This document shows, one piece after another, positions 1-8,568 of a stretch of 64,000 bases of DNA (the stretch's first letter is position 1; every line of letters begins with the position of its first letter). The translations under genes and the position numbers were made by a program. This DNA is from Parafrigoribacterium_A soli (GTDB lineage Bacteria > Actinomycetota > Actinomycetes > Actinomycetales > Microbacteriaceae). The stretch is from positions 186,001 to 250,000 of the forward strand of contig NZ_JBELNZ010000003.1 in the NCBI RefSeq assembly GCF_040227235.1, in the 5' to 3' direction. The notes under the pieces are model-generated. The model was given only the letters and a program-made list of their open reading frames with translations. It did not search any database and was not told the DNA's origin.

Positions 1-1409
1 ACGACGACCGACTCATCGCAGACGACGGTGACATCCACCCCTCGTGAGCTCGCAAAGGGACGCAGCGACTCCGCCGCGCGACGGAGTACCCGGGAGATCT
101 CCACGGGTGCAGTGATAGTCGTCCGACCGCGCGACTCCAGAGTTGTCATCATCAACATGTCGCCGACGAGGTTCTGAAGACGACGAGCGTTGCGGTCGGC
201 GACCCGCAGCATGTCCTTGGCGTCCTCACTGACGTGGCCTCGTGCTCCGTCCAGCACCAGTTCCAGGTAGCCCAGGATGGAGGTCAGGGGCGTGCGCATT
301 TCGTGGCTCACGGCCTCGATGAGGTGGCTCTTGGATTTGTCGAGCTGTTCCAGTCGCTCGACCACCTGTTCCCGGCCCTCGAGCAGGCGGACCAGGTTGG
401 CCTGACGAAACATGACGGGCACGGCCGAGAGAGCGACCGCCGCACTGGCCAGGATCAGGGCGACCGTGGGAACGGACGTCTGGGTGCCGATGAGGAGCAC
501 GCCGAGACCGGCGAGCACCGCGATCGCGGGAACGGACAGGAGCCGAGTGTTCCGGGCCGCGGTTGGCGCCTCACTCGGACGACGGTCCACGCCGTCAACC
601 CACAGAGCGGTGAAGGCGACAGCGGCGGTCCAAGTGGCATCCAGCGGGGTGCCGGCCGCGTAGGTCCCGTCGTGATTGAGGATGGCGTAGACGATGTCCG
701 CACCCGTGAAGAGAAGCAACCCGAGAACGAGGAACTGCCAGCGGGGCCCTATGCGCAAGACCGGGGAGGCGGAGATGCCCACGACGACGGCGACGAGAAG
801 AAGATCGAAGAGGGGGTACAGCGCGCCGATCGCGCCGTCGAGAAAAGTGGTTCCGCTTGTCGCATCCGCGAAGACCGGGTCGAGAATGACCGCCAGGACA
901 GCCGCCGAACCGAGCACCGCGAGAGTGCTGTCAAAGAGCACCGCGCGGGTCAGCTTGCGCGATTGGCGCCGCACCAGCACGATGAGGGCAGCTCCCATCA
1001 ACGGGTAATAGAGCAGATACCCGAGGTCGGCGAACGAGGGGGAGGCGAGGTGACCCGAGGGGTCCATCGCCACGGCATAGAAGGTCTCACCAAAGGCATT
1101 GGACGTCATGCCCGCGGCGGCGAGGATCACCTCCCACCTGGCGAAATGCGTTCGCGCCGCGACGAGCCAGAAGACACCGACCGGCACCCATTGCACGACG
1201 AGCGACAGCCAGACGTCGACGAGCGAACTCGCCGGGTCGCCCGGGAGCAGCAGTATGCCGAAGTACAAGAGGTTCAGGAGCACGGTGAGGACGATCAGCA
1301 CACGGATGGCGCGGCTCACAAAGCCGCCACCGACCGAGGGCGCACCAAGCGCCCGACCCCGTGTCCCCACGACACGCGCACCCCTGCTGTGCGCGTCAAT
1401 ACCGACCAT
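1..1409 (-). CDS. Membrane sensor histidine kinase (partial, C-terminus beyond window)
   Basis: Read leftward from an ATG preceded by a GGGGGA ribosome-binding site. The first ~330 residues are mostly hydrophobic, with roughly eight or more membrane spans joined by short loops. A short charged linker follows, then a HisKA dimerisation domain with H-box SHEMRTPLTSILGYLE; the phospho-acceptor His is about residue 369. The sequence reaches ...VVCDESVV at the window edge, so the HATPase domain must lie outside. The kinase should sense a membrane or intramembrane signal and pass phosphate to a response regulator, but no partner regulator is visible beside it. The many-spanning sensor resembles those of other actinobacterial kinases; its ligand cannot be predicted. 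Confidence 0.88.
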   Translation of the reverse strand, partial: MVGIDAHSRGARVVGTRGRALGAPSVGGGFVSRAIRVLIVLTVLLNLLYFGILLLPGDPASSLVDVWLSLVVQWVPVGVFWLVAARTHFARWEVILAAAGMTSNAFGETFYAVAMDPSGHLASPSFADLGYLLYYPLMGAALIVLVRRQSRKLTRAVLFDSTLAVLGSAAVLAVILDPVFADATSGTTFLDGAIGALYPLFDLLLVAVVVGISASPVLRIGPRWQFLVLGLLLFTGADIVYAILNHDGTYAAGTPLDATWTAAVAFTALWVDGVDRRPSEAPTAARNTRLLSVPAIAVLAGLGVLLIGTQTSVPTVALILASAAVALSAVPVMFRQANLVRLLEGREQVVERLEQLDKSKSHLIEAVSHEMRTPLTSILGYLELVLDGARGHVSEDAKDMLRVADRNARRLQNLVGDMLMMTTLESRGRTTITAPVEISRVLRRAAESLRPFASSRGVDVTVVCDESVV

Positions 1410-1571
1410 GATTCCCCCGAACCGATCAAGTGATACTACATGTCTCAGAACGGCATGCGCGACGCTTATCAGGGGGTCAGAACCGGCACGGAAACGGAAG
1501 GAGCGCGTGCAGCGGCCGGCCTGCGCGAACTCGGTCGTCGTCTGTGACGACGCGCAGCGCAATGAGAAAAA

Positions 1572-1661
1572 TGGCGGTACCGGTGGGATTTGAACCCACG
1601 GTGGGCTTTCACCCACACAACTTTTCGAGAGTTGCACCTTCGGCCGCTCGGACACGGTACC
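1572..1661 (-). tRNA. tRNA-Ser (anticodon CGA)
   Basis: The reverse strand folds as a type II tRNA: acceptor stem GGTACCG/CGGTACC, anticodon stem CAACT/AGTTG around loop CTCGAAA (anticodon CGA, reads UCG), a long variable arm with GTGGG/CCCAC pairing, and T-arm GTTCAAATC. The 3' CCA is encoded in the genome, unlike the three tRNAs near 28.7 kb. Confidence 0.95.
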
Positions 1662-1730
1662 GCGGACGATCTTAGTACAGGGCGACCGCGGGTTCATCCC
1701 AGGCCGCCTCGCGCATCCGATGGCTTTTTC

Positions 1731-1807
1731 ATAACTCAGGCAGAACGCGCCGATCTCGACCTGATCAGCGGATGTGCGCGGCTCGGGCCGCGTTCTGCCT
1801 GAGTTAT
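1731..1807. repeat. 19-bp perfect inverted repeat with 39-bp spacer
   Basis: Arms 1731-1749 (ATAACTCAGGCAGAACGCG) and 1789-1807 are exact reverse complements. The element lies between tRNA-Ser and the GDSL hydrolase gene. There is no U-tract after either arm, so it does not look like a simple terminator. It could be a dispersed palindromic repeat or a large extruding hairpin. Confidence 0.8.
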
Positions 1808-1848
1808 GCACACGGCGGTCTCGCGATGCGGCTGGGTAGGGTCGTCGG

Positions 1849-2607
1849 ATGGGATGGTGGATCGCCGGGGCAGCTCTCGCCGTCGTCGTGTTCGCCGCGA
1901 TGGCGGGCCTGGTGGCGCGGACGCTCGTGCTGCGTCGCCGGCGTGCGGCCGTCATCCGGCTCACCGCGGCTATCCCGGTCAATGCCAAGTGGTGGCACGA
2001 GCAGGAGCGCAAGACGGGCGAGCTGCTCTACGTTGCCGTCGGCGATTCGGCGGCGCAGGGCATCGGCGCCAGCAGGCCGGGCCGCAGCTACGTCGGAATG
2101 CTCGCCGCACACCTTCGCTCTCGCACCGGCCGGCCCGTGCGAGTGGTGAACCTCAGCCAATCTGGCGCGCGCCTTCGGGAGGCGCTCGCGAGCCAGCTGC
2201 CCAAGCTGCGGCGGCTGCACCCGGATGTGCTCACCGTGTCGATCGGAGCGAACGACATCGCGGCGTTCGACGCTGCTCGCTTCGAGCGGGAGCTGCGCGA
2301 ACTGTATTCCGCGCTGCCGAGGCACGCGATCGTCGCCGATGTTCCCGCCTTCTACTTCGGCACACCCGAGCGGAACGTGAGGATCGCCAACGGCATAGTG
2401 CATCGAGTCGCCGAAGAACTCGGGCTCGACGTGGCTCCGCTCTACGCTGCGACCCGGCGGCAGGGCGGCGCGCGCTACGCGCTCAACCAGGTCGCGGCAG
2501 ACTTCTTTCACCCGAACGATCGCGGCTACCGGGTATGGGCATCCGCGTTCCTTCCCCTCCTCGACAGGCGCGTTCCGGCTGCAGATTCCACGCCGAACGA
2601 CGACTGA
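1849..2607 (+). CDS. SGNH/GDSL-family hydrolase, membrane-anchored
   Basis: A 252-residue protein with one N-terminal membrane segment (about residues 5-29) followed by Arg-rich residues, then a GDSL/SGNH esterase domain. Block I is VGDSAAQGIG with the nucleophile Ser near residue 67; the GAND block supplies the oxyanion-hole Asn near residue 136; the C-terminal HPND supplies the Asp/His pair. It probably hydrolyses an ester at the outer face of the membrane, such as lipid, acylated sugar or peptidoglycan acetyl groups; the substrate is unknown. It ends 25 nt before radA on the same strand and may be co-transcribed. Confidence 0.85.
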   Translation: MGWWIAGAALAVVVFAAMAGLVARTLVLRRRRAAVIRLTAAIPVNAKWWHEQERKTGELLYVAVGDSAAQGIGASRPGRSYVGMLAAHLRSRTGRPVRVVNLSQSGARLREALASQLPKLRRLHPDVLTVSIGANDIAAFDAARFERELRELYSALPRHAIVADVPAFYFGTPERNVRIANGIVHRVAEELGLDVAPLYAATRRQGGARYALNQVAADFFHPNDRGYRVWASAFLPLLDRRVPAADSTPNDD

Positions 2608-2632
2608 CGGGGGTCTCGCTTAAGCTGGCCCT

Positions 2633-4000
2633 ATGCCCAAGGTCCAGTCCAATTTCCGCTGCACAGAATGCGGATGGACGACCCTCAAGTGGGCCGGCCG
2701 CTGCGGCGAATGTCAGGCCTGGGGCACGGTCGTCGAGGCCGGCGAGCAGACCGGAATCGTCAGGTCGGTCAAGGCCGTGCACATCAGCGACGCTCGACTC
2801 GCGCGCCCCATCACCGAGATCGAGTCGGACTCGGTTGCGCACTGGCCGAGCGGCATCGCGGAGTTCGACCGCGTGCTCGGCGGCGGCATCGTTCCCGGCG
2901 CCACCATCCTGCTGAGCGGTGAGCCCGGCGTCGGCAAGTCCACGCTGCTGCTCGAGGTCGCCTCGCGCGCGGCAGCCGGCGGCATGCGCGTGCTCTACGT
3001 CACCGCCGAGGAATCTGCCAGCCAAGTGCGCCTGCGCGCCCAGCGCACCGGAGCCCTGCAACCCACCCTGTACCTCGCGGCTGAGGTCGATCTCGCCACG
3101 ATCCTCGGCCAGATCGACCAGGTTGATCCGCAGCTCGTCATCGTCGACTCTGTGCAGACCGTCTCGAGCTCGCTCACCGATGGCCTCGCGGGCGGCCCGG
3201 CGCAGGTGCGCGAGGTCGCCTCCACGCTCATCCGCGTCTCGAAAGACCGCAACCTGCCGGTGCTGCTCGTCGGTCACGTCACCAAGGACGGCACCATCGC
3301 CGGCCCGCGCCTGCTCGAACATCTCGTGGATGTCGTGCTGCAGTTCGAGGGCGACCGCCAGACCGCACTGCGCTTCGTGCGCTCGCACAAGAACCGCTTC
3401 GGGCCCACGGATGAGGTCGGCTGCTTCGAGATGACGGGCGACGGCATCGCCCAGGTCGCCGACCCGAGCGGACTGTTCCTCTCCCGCAGCTCGATGCCCG
3501 GCCGCACGCCCGTTCCCGTGAGCGGCACCTGCGTCGCCGTCTCGATCGACGGTCGACGCGCGCTCCCCGTCGAGGTACAGGCGCTCATCGTCAAGTCGAG
3601 CGCGCCGATGCCGCGCCGGGTCGTCAACGGGGTGGACTCCTCGCGAGTCGCGATGCTGCTCGCCGTACTCGAGCGGCGAGCGAAAATGGCGCTCAGTGGG
3701 GCGGATGTCTACGTGTCGACCGTGGGCGGCATCCGGCTCACAGAGCCCGCCGCCGATCTCGCCATCGCGCTGGCGATCGCGAGCGCTTTCCGCGACCAGC
3801 CACTGCCCGCGACGCTCGCAGCGGTCGGCGAGATCAGCCTGGCCGGAGAGATCCGGCCGGTCACCCAGGAGAAGCGGCGCGCCTCAGAGGCCGCGCGCCT
3901 GGGATTCTCTACCGTGCTCGACGCGCACAGCGGGCACCTTCGAGAGGCGCTCAGGCTCGCCTTCGCGAGCCAGGAGCGCGTCGACGTTCCCGACTTCTAG
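2633..4000 (+). CDS. radA: DNA repair protein RadA
   Basis: A 455-residue protein of normal RadA length. An N-terminal C4 zinc finger (Cys10, 13, 24, 27) is followed by a RecA-like ATPase with Walker A GEPGVGKST at 96-104, the RadA-specific KNRFG motif near 252-256, and a C-terminal Lon-protease-like domain with no proteolytic role in this family. RadA drives branch migration of recombination intermediates. It follows the GDSL hydrolase and converges on the DksA-like gene. The ATG at 2633 gives the zinc finger at its usual distance from the N-terminus, although the ribosome-binding site is weak. Confidence 0.97.
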   Translation: MPKVQSNFRCTECGWTTLKWAGRCGECQAWGTVVEAGEQTGIVRSVKAVHISDARLARPITEIESDSVAHWPSGIAEFDRVLGGGIVPGATILLSGEPGVGKSTLLLEVASRAAAGGMRVLYVTAEESASQVRLRAQRTGALQPTLYLAAEVDLATILGQIDQVDPQLVIVDSVQTVSSSLTDGLAGGPAQVREVASTLIRVSKDRNLPVLLVGHVTKDGTIAGPRLLEHLVDVVLQFEGDRQTALRFVRSHKNRFGPTDEVGCFEMTGDGIAQVADPSGLFLSRSSMPGRTPVPVSGTCVAVSIDGRRALPVEVQALIVKSSAPMPRRVVNGVDSSRVAMLLAVLERRAKMALSGADVYVSTVGGIRLTEPAADLAIALAIASAFRDQPLPATLAAVGEISLAGEIRPVTQEKRRASEAARLGFSTVLDAHSGHLREALRLAFASQERVDVPDF

Positions 4001-4009
4001 ACCGAAACG

Positions 4010-4411
4010 TCAGCGTTCGGCGCGCTCGGCGCAGGACACGCAGTAGAGCGCGTACGGTCGCGCCTCCAGGCGCCCGAACGGGATGCGTTCGTGGCAGTTC
4101 TCACACACGCCGTAGTCGTCGCCGTCCACCCGAAGCAGGGCGTCCTCGATCCCTGCGAAGTGTGAGCGCGCGTCGTTGAGCACGGCGCTCGCCTGCGAAC
4201 GCTCGAACGCGAGGGTGGGACCTTCGGGGTCGTGCTCATCGTCGGTAGCGACATCCTGCCTGGACGATCGCATTTCCTCGAGGTCTACCATCAACTGCGA
4301 AATAAGGTCGCGAGTCTGCTCGAGATCGTCAACCAGCCTGGCTCGTAGCTTGGCCACCTGCCGCGCGGTCAACTTTGCCTGCGGTCGCTCAACAACGGGT
4401 GTCGTCGTCAT
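4010..4411 (-). CDS. DksA/TraR-type C4 zinc-finger protein
   Basis: A 133-residue protein with an N-terminal helical region rich in Leu, Arg and Glu (about residues 15-50, possible coiled coil) and a C-terminal DksA/TraR zinc finger: CxxC at 103/106 and CxxC at 124/127. Family members act on RNA polymerase through its secondary channel; actinobacterial homologues are poorly characterised. The DksA coiled-coil tip acidic pair is not obvious, so a DksA-like ppGpp function is not assured. Start ATG at 4411. The GGGGG ribosome-binding site, 6 nt upstream, is inside a perfect short hairpin (4418-4431). Confidence 0.85.
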   Translation of the reverse strand: MTTTPVVERPQAKLTARQVAKLRARLVDDLEQTRDLISQLMVDLEEMRSSRQDVATDDEHDPEGPTLAFERSQASAVLNDARSHFAGIEDALLRVDGDDYGVCENCHERIPFGRLEARPYALYCVSCAERAER

Positions 4412-4417
4412 GGTCTA

Positions 4418-4431
4418 CCCCCTTTCGGGGG
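4418..4431 (-). promoter_or_regulatory. GNRA-tetraloop hairpin sequestering the ribosome-binding site
   Basis: On the minus strand the sequence is CCCCC-GAAA-GGGGG, a 5-bp GC stem closed by a GAAA tetraloop. Its 3' arm is the Shine-Dalgarno of the DksA-like gene, ending 6 nt before the ATG. A hairpin in this position would hinder ribosome binding; a thermosensor or translational-control role is inference. Confidence 0.5.
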
Positions 4432-4544
4432 AGTCTATCTCACGAACGCGGGCCCGAGGGTGAGACCATTAAACGCACATCCGACGCCCAGCTTTACTCC
4501 AGCCAACGCCCAGCCCGCGTCTCCGCAGTGGGGCGACAGTCGAG

Positions 4545-5147
4545 TCAGTTCAGCAGGAACTGCGCGGTGTCTTTCGAGGTGATGTCGCCGAGTTTCACCG
4601 TGAGGTGGTAGCTCGCACCGCCCGCAGGCACCGGAGGCCGGCTCGCGCTGCAGGTGGTCGTGGACGAGCGTGTGCGGTCCCATTCGATCGCCTGCGTGGT
4701 AAGCGGAGCGGCGGGCTTCAGCACCTGCGCGGAGTCGACCGGGGCGGTCTGACAGTCCTTCGAGTCCCAATAGGTCTCGCTGCCGCTCGTGATCTTGAGT
4801 TCCTGCTGGGTCGAGCCGAGGTTCATGGTGCAGGCCGTCGTGCCGATGTTCGTGATGCGCATCGAGATCTTCGGCTTCTCGGACGCCGCATACGTCGTCT
4901 TGTCGGTGATCGCCTCGAGCTTGATCCTCGTGGGCGCGCACGCGTCGCCATCCTTCGCCACGGCCGTCGTGGCGTGCGACGTCGGGGTTGCGGATGCCGT
5001 GGCCTTCTTCGCGGGAGCAGATCCCGGCCGCACGGCGATCAGGATGATGATCACGATGACGGCGACCACGCCGAGTGCCACGATGAGCCGCCGGCGCCAG
5101 TACACCTTGCTGGACTGGGGGCCGACGGGGTTTTTGAACGTCGACAT
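4545..5147 (-). CDS. Membrane-anchored extracytoplasmic protein of unknown function
   Basis: A 200-residue protein with a short basic N-terminus (YWRRR), one membrane span (about residues 23-43), a Ser/Thr/Ala-rich linker and an outer domain of about 130 residues. The outer domain has four cysteines (in DACAP, TACTM, KDCQT and TTCSA), which suggests two disulfides, and it looks like an all-beta fold of the DUF4232/BsuPI type. No catalytic motif is visible. It lies 13 nt downstream of the acetyltransferase gene on the same strand. A role in envelope protein binding is possible but unsupported. Confidence 0.7.
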   Translation of the reverse strand: MSTFKNPVGPQSSKVYWRRRLIVALGVVAVIVIIILIAVRPGSAPAKKATASATPTSHATTAVAKDGDACAPTRIKLEAITDKTTYAASEKPKISMRITNIGTTACTMNLGSTQQELKITSGSETYWDSKDCQTAPVDSAQVLKPAAPLTTQAIEWDRTRSSTTTCSASRPPVPAGGASYHLTVKLGDITSKDTAQFLLN

Positions 5148-5160
5148 GCCCCCAGAGTAG

Positions 5161-5661
5161 CTACAGGCGCTTCAGCATCCGGGTATTGCCGAGCGTGTTG
5201 GGCTTCACTCGGGCAAGATCCAGAAACTCTGCGACGCCCTCATCGGAGGAACGCACGAGTTCCGAGTACACGACCGGATCGATCGCGTCTTCCAGCATGG
5301 GCGAGAATCCGTGCTTCTGAAAGAAGTCGACCTCGAAGGTGAGGCAGAACAGTCGGCTCAGTCCGAGCTCGATCGCATCCGCTTCCAGTTGCGCCAGGAG
5401 CGCGTGACCCACGCCATGGTGCAGCCACTCCGGTACGACGGCGAGGGTGCGCACCTCGCCGAGGTCCTCCCACATGACGTGCAGCGCACCGCATCCGATG
5501 GGCGTGCCGTTCTCGTCTTCGGCGATGCGGAACTCCTGGATCGCCTCGTAGAAGACCACCGCATCCTTGCCGAGCAGGATGCGGCGCTGAACCAGTGGTT
5601 CGATGAGCGCCTGCACCTGCGGCACGTCTGAGGTGCGGGCTGGCCGCACGGTAAAACTCAC
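5161..5661 (-). CDS. argA: Amino-acid N-acetyltransferase (ArgA-type GNAT)
   Basis: A 166-residue single-domain GNAT protein similar in layout to the short actinobacterial N-acetylglutamate synthase. It has the N-terminal VRPARTSDVPQVQALIEPLV segment, the substrate region GCGALHVMWEDLGEVRTLAV, the acetyl-CoA loop HHGVGHALL, and LSRLFCLTFEVDFFQKHGF. It would make N-acetylglutamate as the first step of arginine synthesis. The start is GTG at 5661, which is the only candidate retaining the whole N-terminal strand. The rest of the arginine pathway is not in the window. Confidence 0.85.
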   Translation of the reverse strand: MSFTVRPARTSDVPQVQALIEPLVQRRILLGKDAVVFYEAIQEFRIAEDENGTPIGCGALHVMWEDLGEVRTLAVVPEWLHHGVGHALLAQLEADAIELGLSRLFCLTFEVDFFQKHGFSPMLEDAIDPVVYSELVRSSDEGVAEFLDLARVKPNTLGNTRMLKRL

Positions 5662-5707
5662 GCCTCAATCCTACGTGCACGCACTTCACACCCCGGGCGG
5701 GGAAAGA

Positions 5708-5743
5708 AAGAGGGGCGCGACGGTTGCCCGTCGCGCCCCTCTT
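5708..5743 (-). terminator. Rho-independent terminator of clpC
   Basis: A perfect 16-bp stem (5708-5723 pairs with 5728-5743) with loop ttgc lies 10 nt after the clpC stop. On the minus strand the stem is followed by the T-rich stretch TCTTTC. Confidence 0.85.
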
Positions 5744-5753
5744 GATGCTTGGC

Positions 5754-8237
5754 CTAGGCCTCGACGGCCGCCACCGCTTCCTCGACCTCGCGACCCGGCT
5801 GCAGTGATGTCGTGAACACGAACTCGCCACCGACGAAGTCCACGTGCACGTGGTCTCCGGCGTTGAGTTCACCCTGCAGGATGCGCTCGCTCAGTCGGTC
5901 CTCAACCTCGCGCTGGATCGCGCGACGCAGCGGTCGCGCACCCAAGGTCGGGTCGAATCCGATCTTGATGAGCTGCTCCTTCGCGGGGACGGTGAGCTCG
6001 ACGGTCATGTCGCGGTCCAGCAGGCGGTCCGAAAGCCGCTTGATGAACAGGTCCACGATCTGGAGCAGTTCCACCTCGTTGAGCTGCGGGAACACGATGG
6101 TCTCGTCGACGCGGTTGAGGAACTCCGGCTTGAAGTTCTTCTTCAGCTCCTCGACGACCTTGCCGCGCATCCGGTCGTAGCCGGTGGCGGTGTCGGAGGC
6201 CGAGGTGAAGCCGATCGGCGTGCCCGTGATGTCCTTCGTACCGAGGTTGGTGGTCATGATGATCACGGTGTTCTTGAAGTCGACGACGCGACCCTGGCCA
6301 TCCGTCAGTCGTCCCTCTTCCAGAATCTGGAGGAGCGAGTTGAAGATGTCGGGGTGAGCCTTCTCGATCTCGTCGAACAGCACCACGGAGAACGGCTTGC
6401 GGCGCACCTTTTCGGTGAGCTGGCCACCCTCTTCGAAGCCGACGAACCCGGGAGGGGCACCGAACAGCCTGGAGACAGTGTGCTTCTCGCCGTACTCGCT
6501 CATGTCGAGCGAGATCAGCGCATCCTCGTCGTCGAACAGGAACTCGGCGAGCGCCTTGGCCAGCTCGGTCTTACCGACACCGGTGGGGCCAGCGAAGATG
6601 AACGAACCGGAGGGGCGCTTCGGGTCCTTGAGTCCGGCGCGCGTGCGACGGATCGTCTTCGACAGCGAGGAGATGGCCTCCTCCTGACCGATGACGCGCT
6701 GGTGCAGGGCCTTCTCCATGAAGACGAGGCGCGCGGTCTCCTCCTCGGTGAGCTTGAACACCGGGATGCCGGTGGCCGACGCGAGCACCTCGGCGATGAT
6801 TCCCTCGTCCACCGTTCCGGTCGAACCGGCCTCCCCGCTCTTCCACTGCTTCTCGAGACGCAGGCGCTCACCGAGCAGCTTCTTCTCCTCGTCGCGAAGA
6901 GATGCGGCCTTCTCGAAGTCCTGGTCCTCGATCGCGGCTTCCTTGCGGCCGCGAACGTCCGCGATCCTGTCGTCGAATTCGCGCAGCTCCGGCGGTGCCG
7001 AGAGGATCGACAGGCGCAGGCGAGCGCCGGCCTCGTCGATCAGGTCGATGGCCTTGTCGGGCAGGAAGCGGTCGGCCACGTAGCGGTCGGCCAGATTCGC
7101 TGCGGCGACGATCGCGCCATCCGTGATCGACACCTTGTGGAACGACTCGTACTTGTCGCGCAGTCCCTTGAGGATGTTGATGGTGTGCGGCAGGGACGGC
7201 TCGTGCACCTGCACGGGCTGGAAGCGGCGCTCAAGCGCGGCATCCTTCTCGAAGTGCTTGCGGTACTCATCGAGCGTGGTCGCACCGATCGTCTGCAGCT
7301 CACCACGGGCGAGCAGCGGCTTCAGGATGCTGGCCGCGTCGATCGCGCCCTCTGCGGCACCGGCGCCGACGAGGGTGTGAATCTCGTCGATGAAGGTGAT
7401 GATGTCGCCACGGGTGCGGATCTCCTTGGTGACCTTCTTGAGGCGCTCCTCGAAGTCACCGCGGTAGCGGCTGCCGGCGATGAGCGACCCGAGGTCGAGC
7501 GTGTAGAGCTGCTTGTCTTTCAGCGTCTCCGGCACGTCGCCGCGAACGATCGCCTGGGCGAGGCCCTCGACGACGGCCGTCTTGCCGACGCCGGGCTCAC
7601 CGATCAGCACCGGGTTGTTCTTGGAACGGCGGGAGAGGATCTGCATGACCCGCTCCATCTCCTTCTCGCGCCCGATGACCGGGTCGAGCTTGCCGTCGCG
7701 TGCGGCCTGCGTGAGGTTGCGCCCGAACTGGTCGAGGATCTGCGAGCCGGCCTGCGCGGTGGTCTGGTCATTGCCGCCGACGGCGACCTGCTCCTTGCCC
7801 TGGTAGCCAGAGAGCAGCTGGATGACCTGCTGACGAACGCGGTTGAGGTCGGCTCCGAGCTTCACGAGCACCTGTGCCGCAACGCCCTCACCCTCGCGAA
7901 TGAGGCCGAGCAGGATGTGCTCGGTGCCGATGTAGTTGTGGCCGAGCTGCAGGGCCTCGCGCAGGCTCAGCTCCAGCACCTTCTTGGCGCGCGGGGTGAA
8001 CGGGATGTGCCCCGTCGGCTGCTGCTGACCCTGCCCGATGATGTCTTGCACCTGCTCGCGCACCGCATCCAGGGAGATGCCGAGAGACTCGAGAGCCTTC
8101 GCGGCGACGCCCTCGCCCTCGTGGATCAGGCCGAGCAGGATGTGCTCGGTGCCGATGTAGTTGTGGTTGAGCATCTTTGCCTCTTCCTGGGCAAGGACAA
8201 CCACGCGACGGGCTCGGTCGGTAAATCTTTCGAACAT
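5754..8237 (-). CDS. clpC: ATP-dependent Clp protease ATP-binding subunit ClpC
   Basis: An 827-residue Hsp100/AAA+ unfoldase. The N domain holds two Clp_N repeats, each with a YIGTEHILLGLI segment; D1 has Walker A GEPGVGKT; a UVR-like middle domain (EDQDFEKAASLRDEEKKLL) follows; D2 has Walker A GPTGVGKTEL. It feeds substrates to ClpP1P2 and also serves in the stress response. The start is the ATG at 8237 (MFERFTDRARRVVV, the canonical ClpC N-terminus), with GGAG just upstream; an in-frame start at 8279 would add 14 residues foreign to the family. The gene is monocistronic, with a ClgR-like site upstream and a strong terminator downstream. Confidence 0.98.
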   Translation of the reverse strand: MFERFTDRARRVVVLAQEEAKMLNHNYIGTEHILLGLIHEGEGVAAKALESLGISLDAVREQVQDIIGQGQQQPTGHIPFTPRAKKVLELSLREALQLGHNYIGTEHILLGLIREGEGVAAQVLVKLGADLNRVRQQVIQLLSGYQGKEQVAVGGNDQTTAQAGSQILDQFGRNLTQAARDGKLDPVIGREKEMERVMQILSRRSKNNPVLIGEPGVGKTAVVEGLAQAIVRGDVPETLKDKQLYTLDLGSLIAGSRYRGDFEERLKKVTKEIRTRGDIITFIDEIHTLVGAGAAEGAIDAASILKPLLARGELQTIGATTLDEYRKHFEKDAALERRFQPVQVHEPSLPHTINILKGLRDKYESFHKVSITDGAIVAAANLADRYVADRFLPDKAIDLIDEAGARLRLSILSAPPELREFDDRIADVRGRKEAAIEDQDFEKAASLRDEEKKLLGERLRLEKQWKSGEAGSTGTVDEGIIAEVLASATGIPVFKLTEEETARLVFMEKALHQRVIGQEEAISSLSKTIRRTRAGLKDPKRPSGSFIFAGPTGVGKTELAKALAEFLFDDEDALISLDMSEYGEKHTVSRLFGAPPGFVGFEEGGQLTEKVRRKPFSVVLFDEIEKAHPDIFNSLLQILEEGRLTDGQGRVVDFKNTVIIMTTNLGTKDITGTPIGFTSASDTATGYDRMRGKVVEELKKNFKPEFLNRVDETIVFPQLNEVELLQIVDLFIKRLSDRLLDRDMTVELTVPAKEQLIKIGFDPTLGARPLRRAIQREVEDRLSERILQGELNAGDHVHVDFVGGEFVFTTSLQPGREVEEAVAAVEA

Positions 8238-8317
8238 TTCTGACTCCTCAGGCACCGTGGCGGTGTGGTGCCGATACATCGAGAGTAACGAGGCCAGCCG
8301 GGCAATTGGCGAGTGTT

Positions 8318-8328
8318 CGCCCTAGGCG
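8318..8328 (-). promoter_or_regulatory. ClgR-like operator upstream of clpC
   Basis: On the minus strand the core CGCCTAGGGCG followed by AAC fits CGCYNANRGCGWWS, the ClgR operator of Corynebacterium as remembered; the upstream flank matches less well. The site is about 80 bp upstream of the clpC start, where an activator site would be expected. Actinobacterial ClgR activates clp genes. Confidence 0.5.
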
Positions 8329-8568
8329 TGACCGGCCTCGGGGTGCAGCCACATTCGGCGGGCCTCTCGTCGCTGGAGCACCCGCGCGGTGGGGTCGGAT
8401 GGCCAAGGCGGGTGCCCCGGCCGGGCATCTACTGCGGGTCTCTACGTTGGGTGACCAGAAAGATGGACGTTCGCCATCATCCGCACGCAAAGGAGGAACT
8501 TTTGCGGCCGCAACGACGGTTTCTCCTCCTTTTCTGCGCGATCCTTCCCATCCCGACGCCAGCGGATG

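Noticed and set aside
234..1433. A 399-codon open frame on the plus strand at the left end
   Set aside because: The minus strand encodes a clear histidine kinase through the same bases; the plus-strand product is a low-complexity Glu/Arg/His-rich shadow.
5844..8243. A 799-codon open frame on the plus strand opposite clpC
   Set aside because: It mirrors clpC codon for codon, has no recognisable domain, and arises from the GC-rich third-position bias of the real gene.
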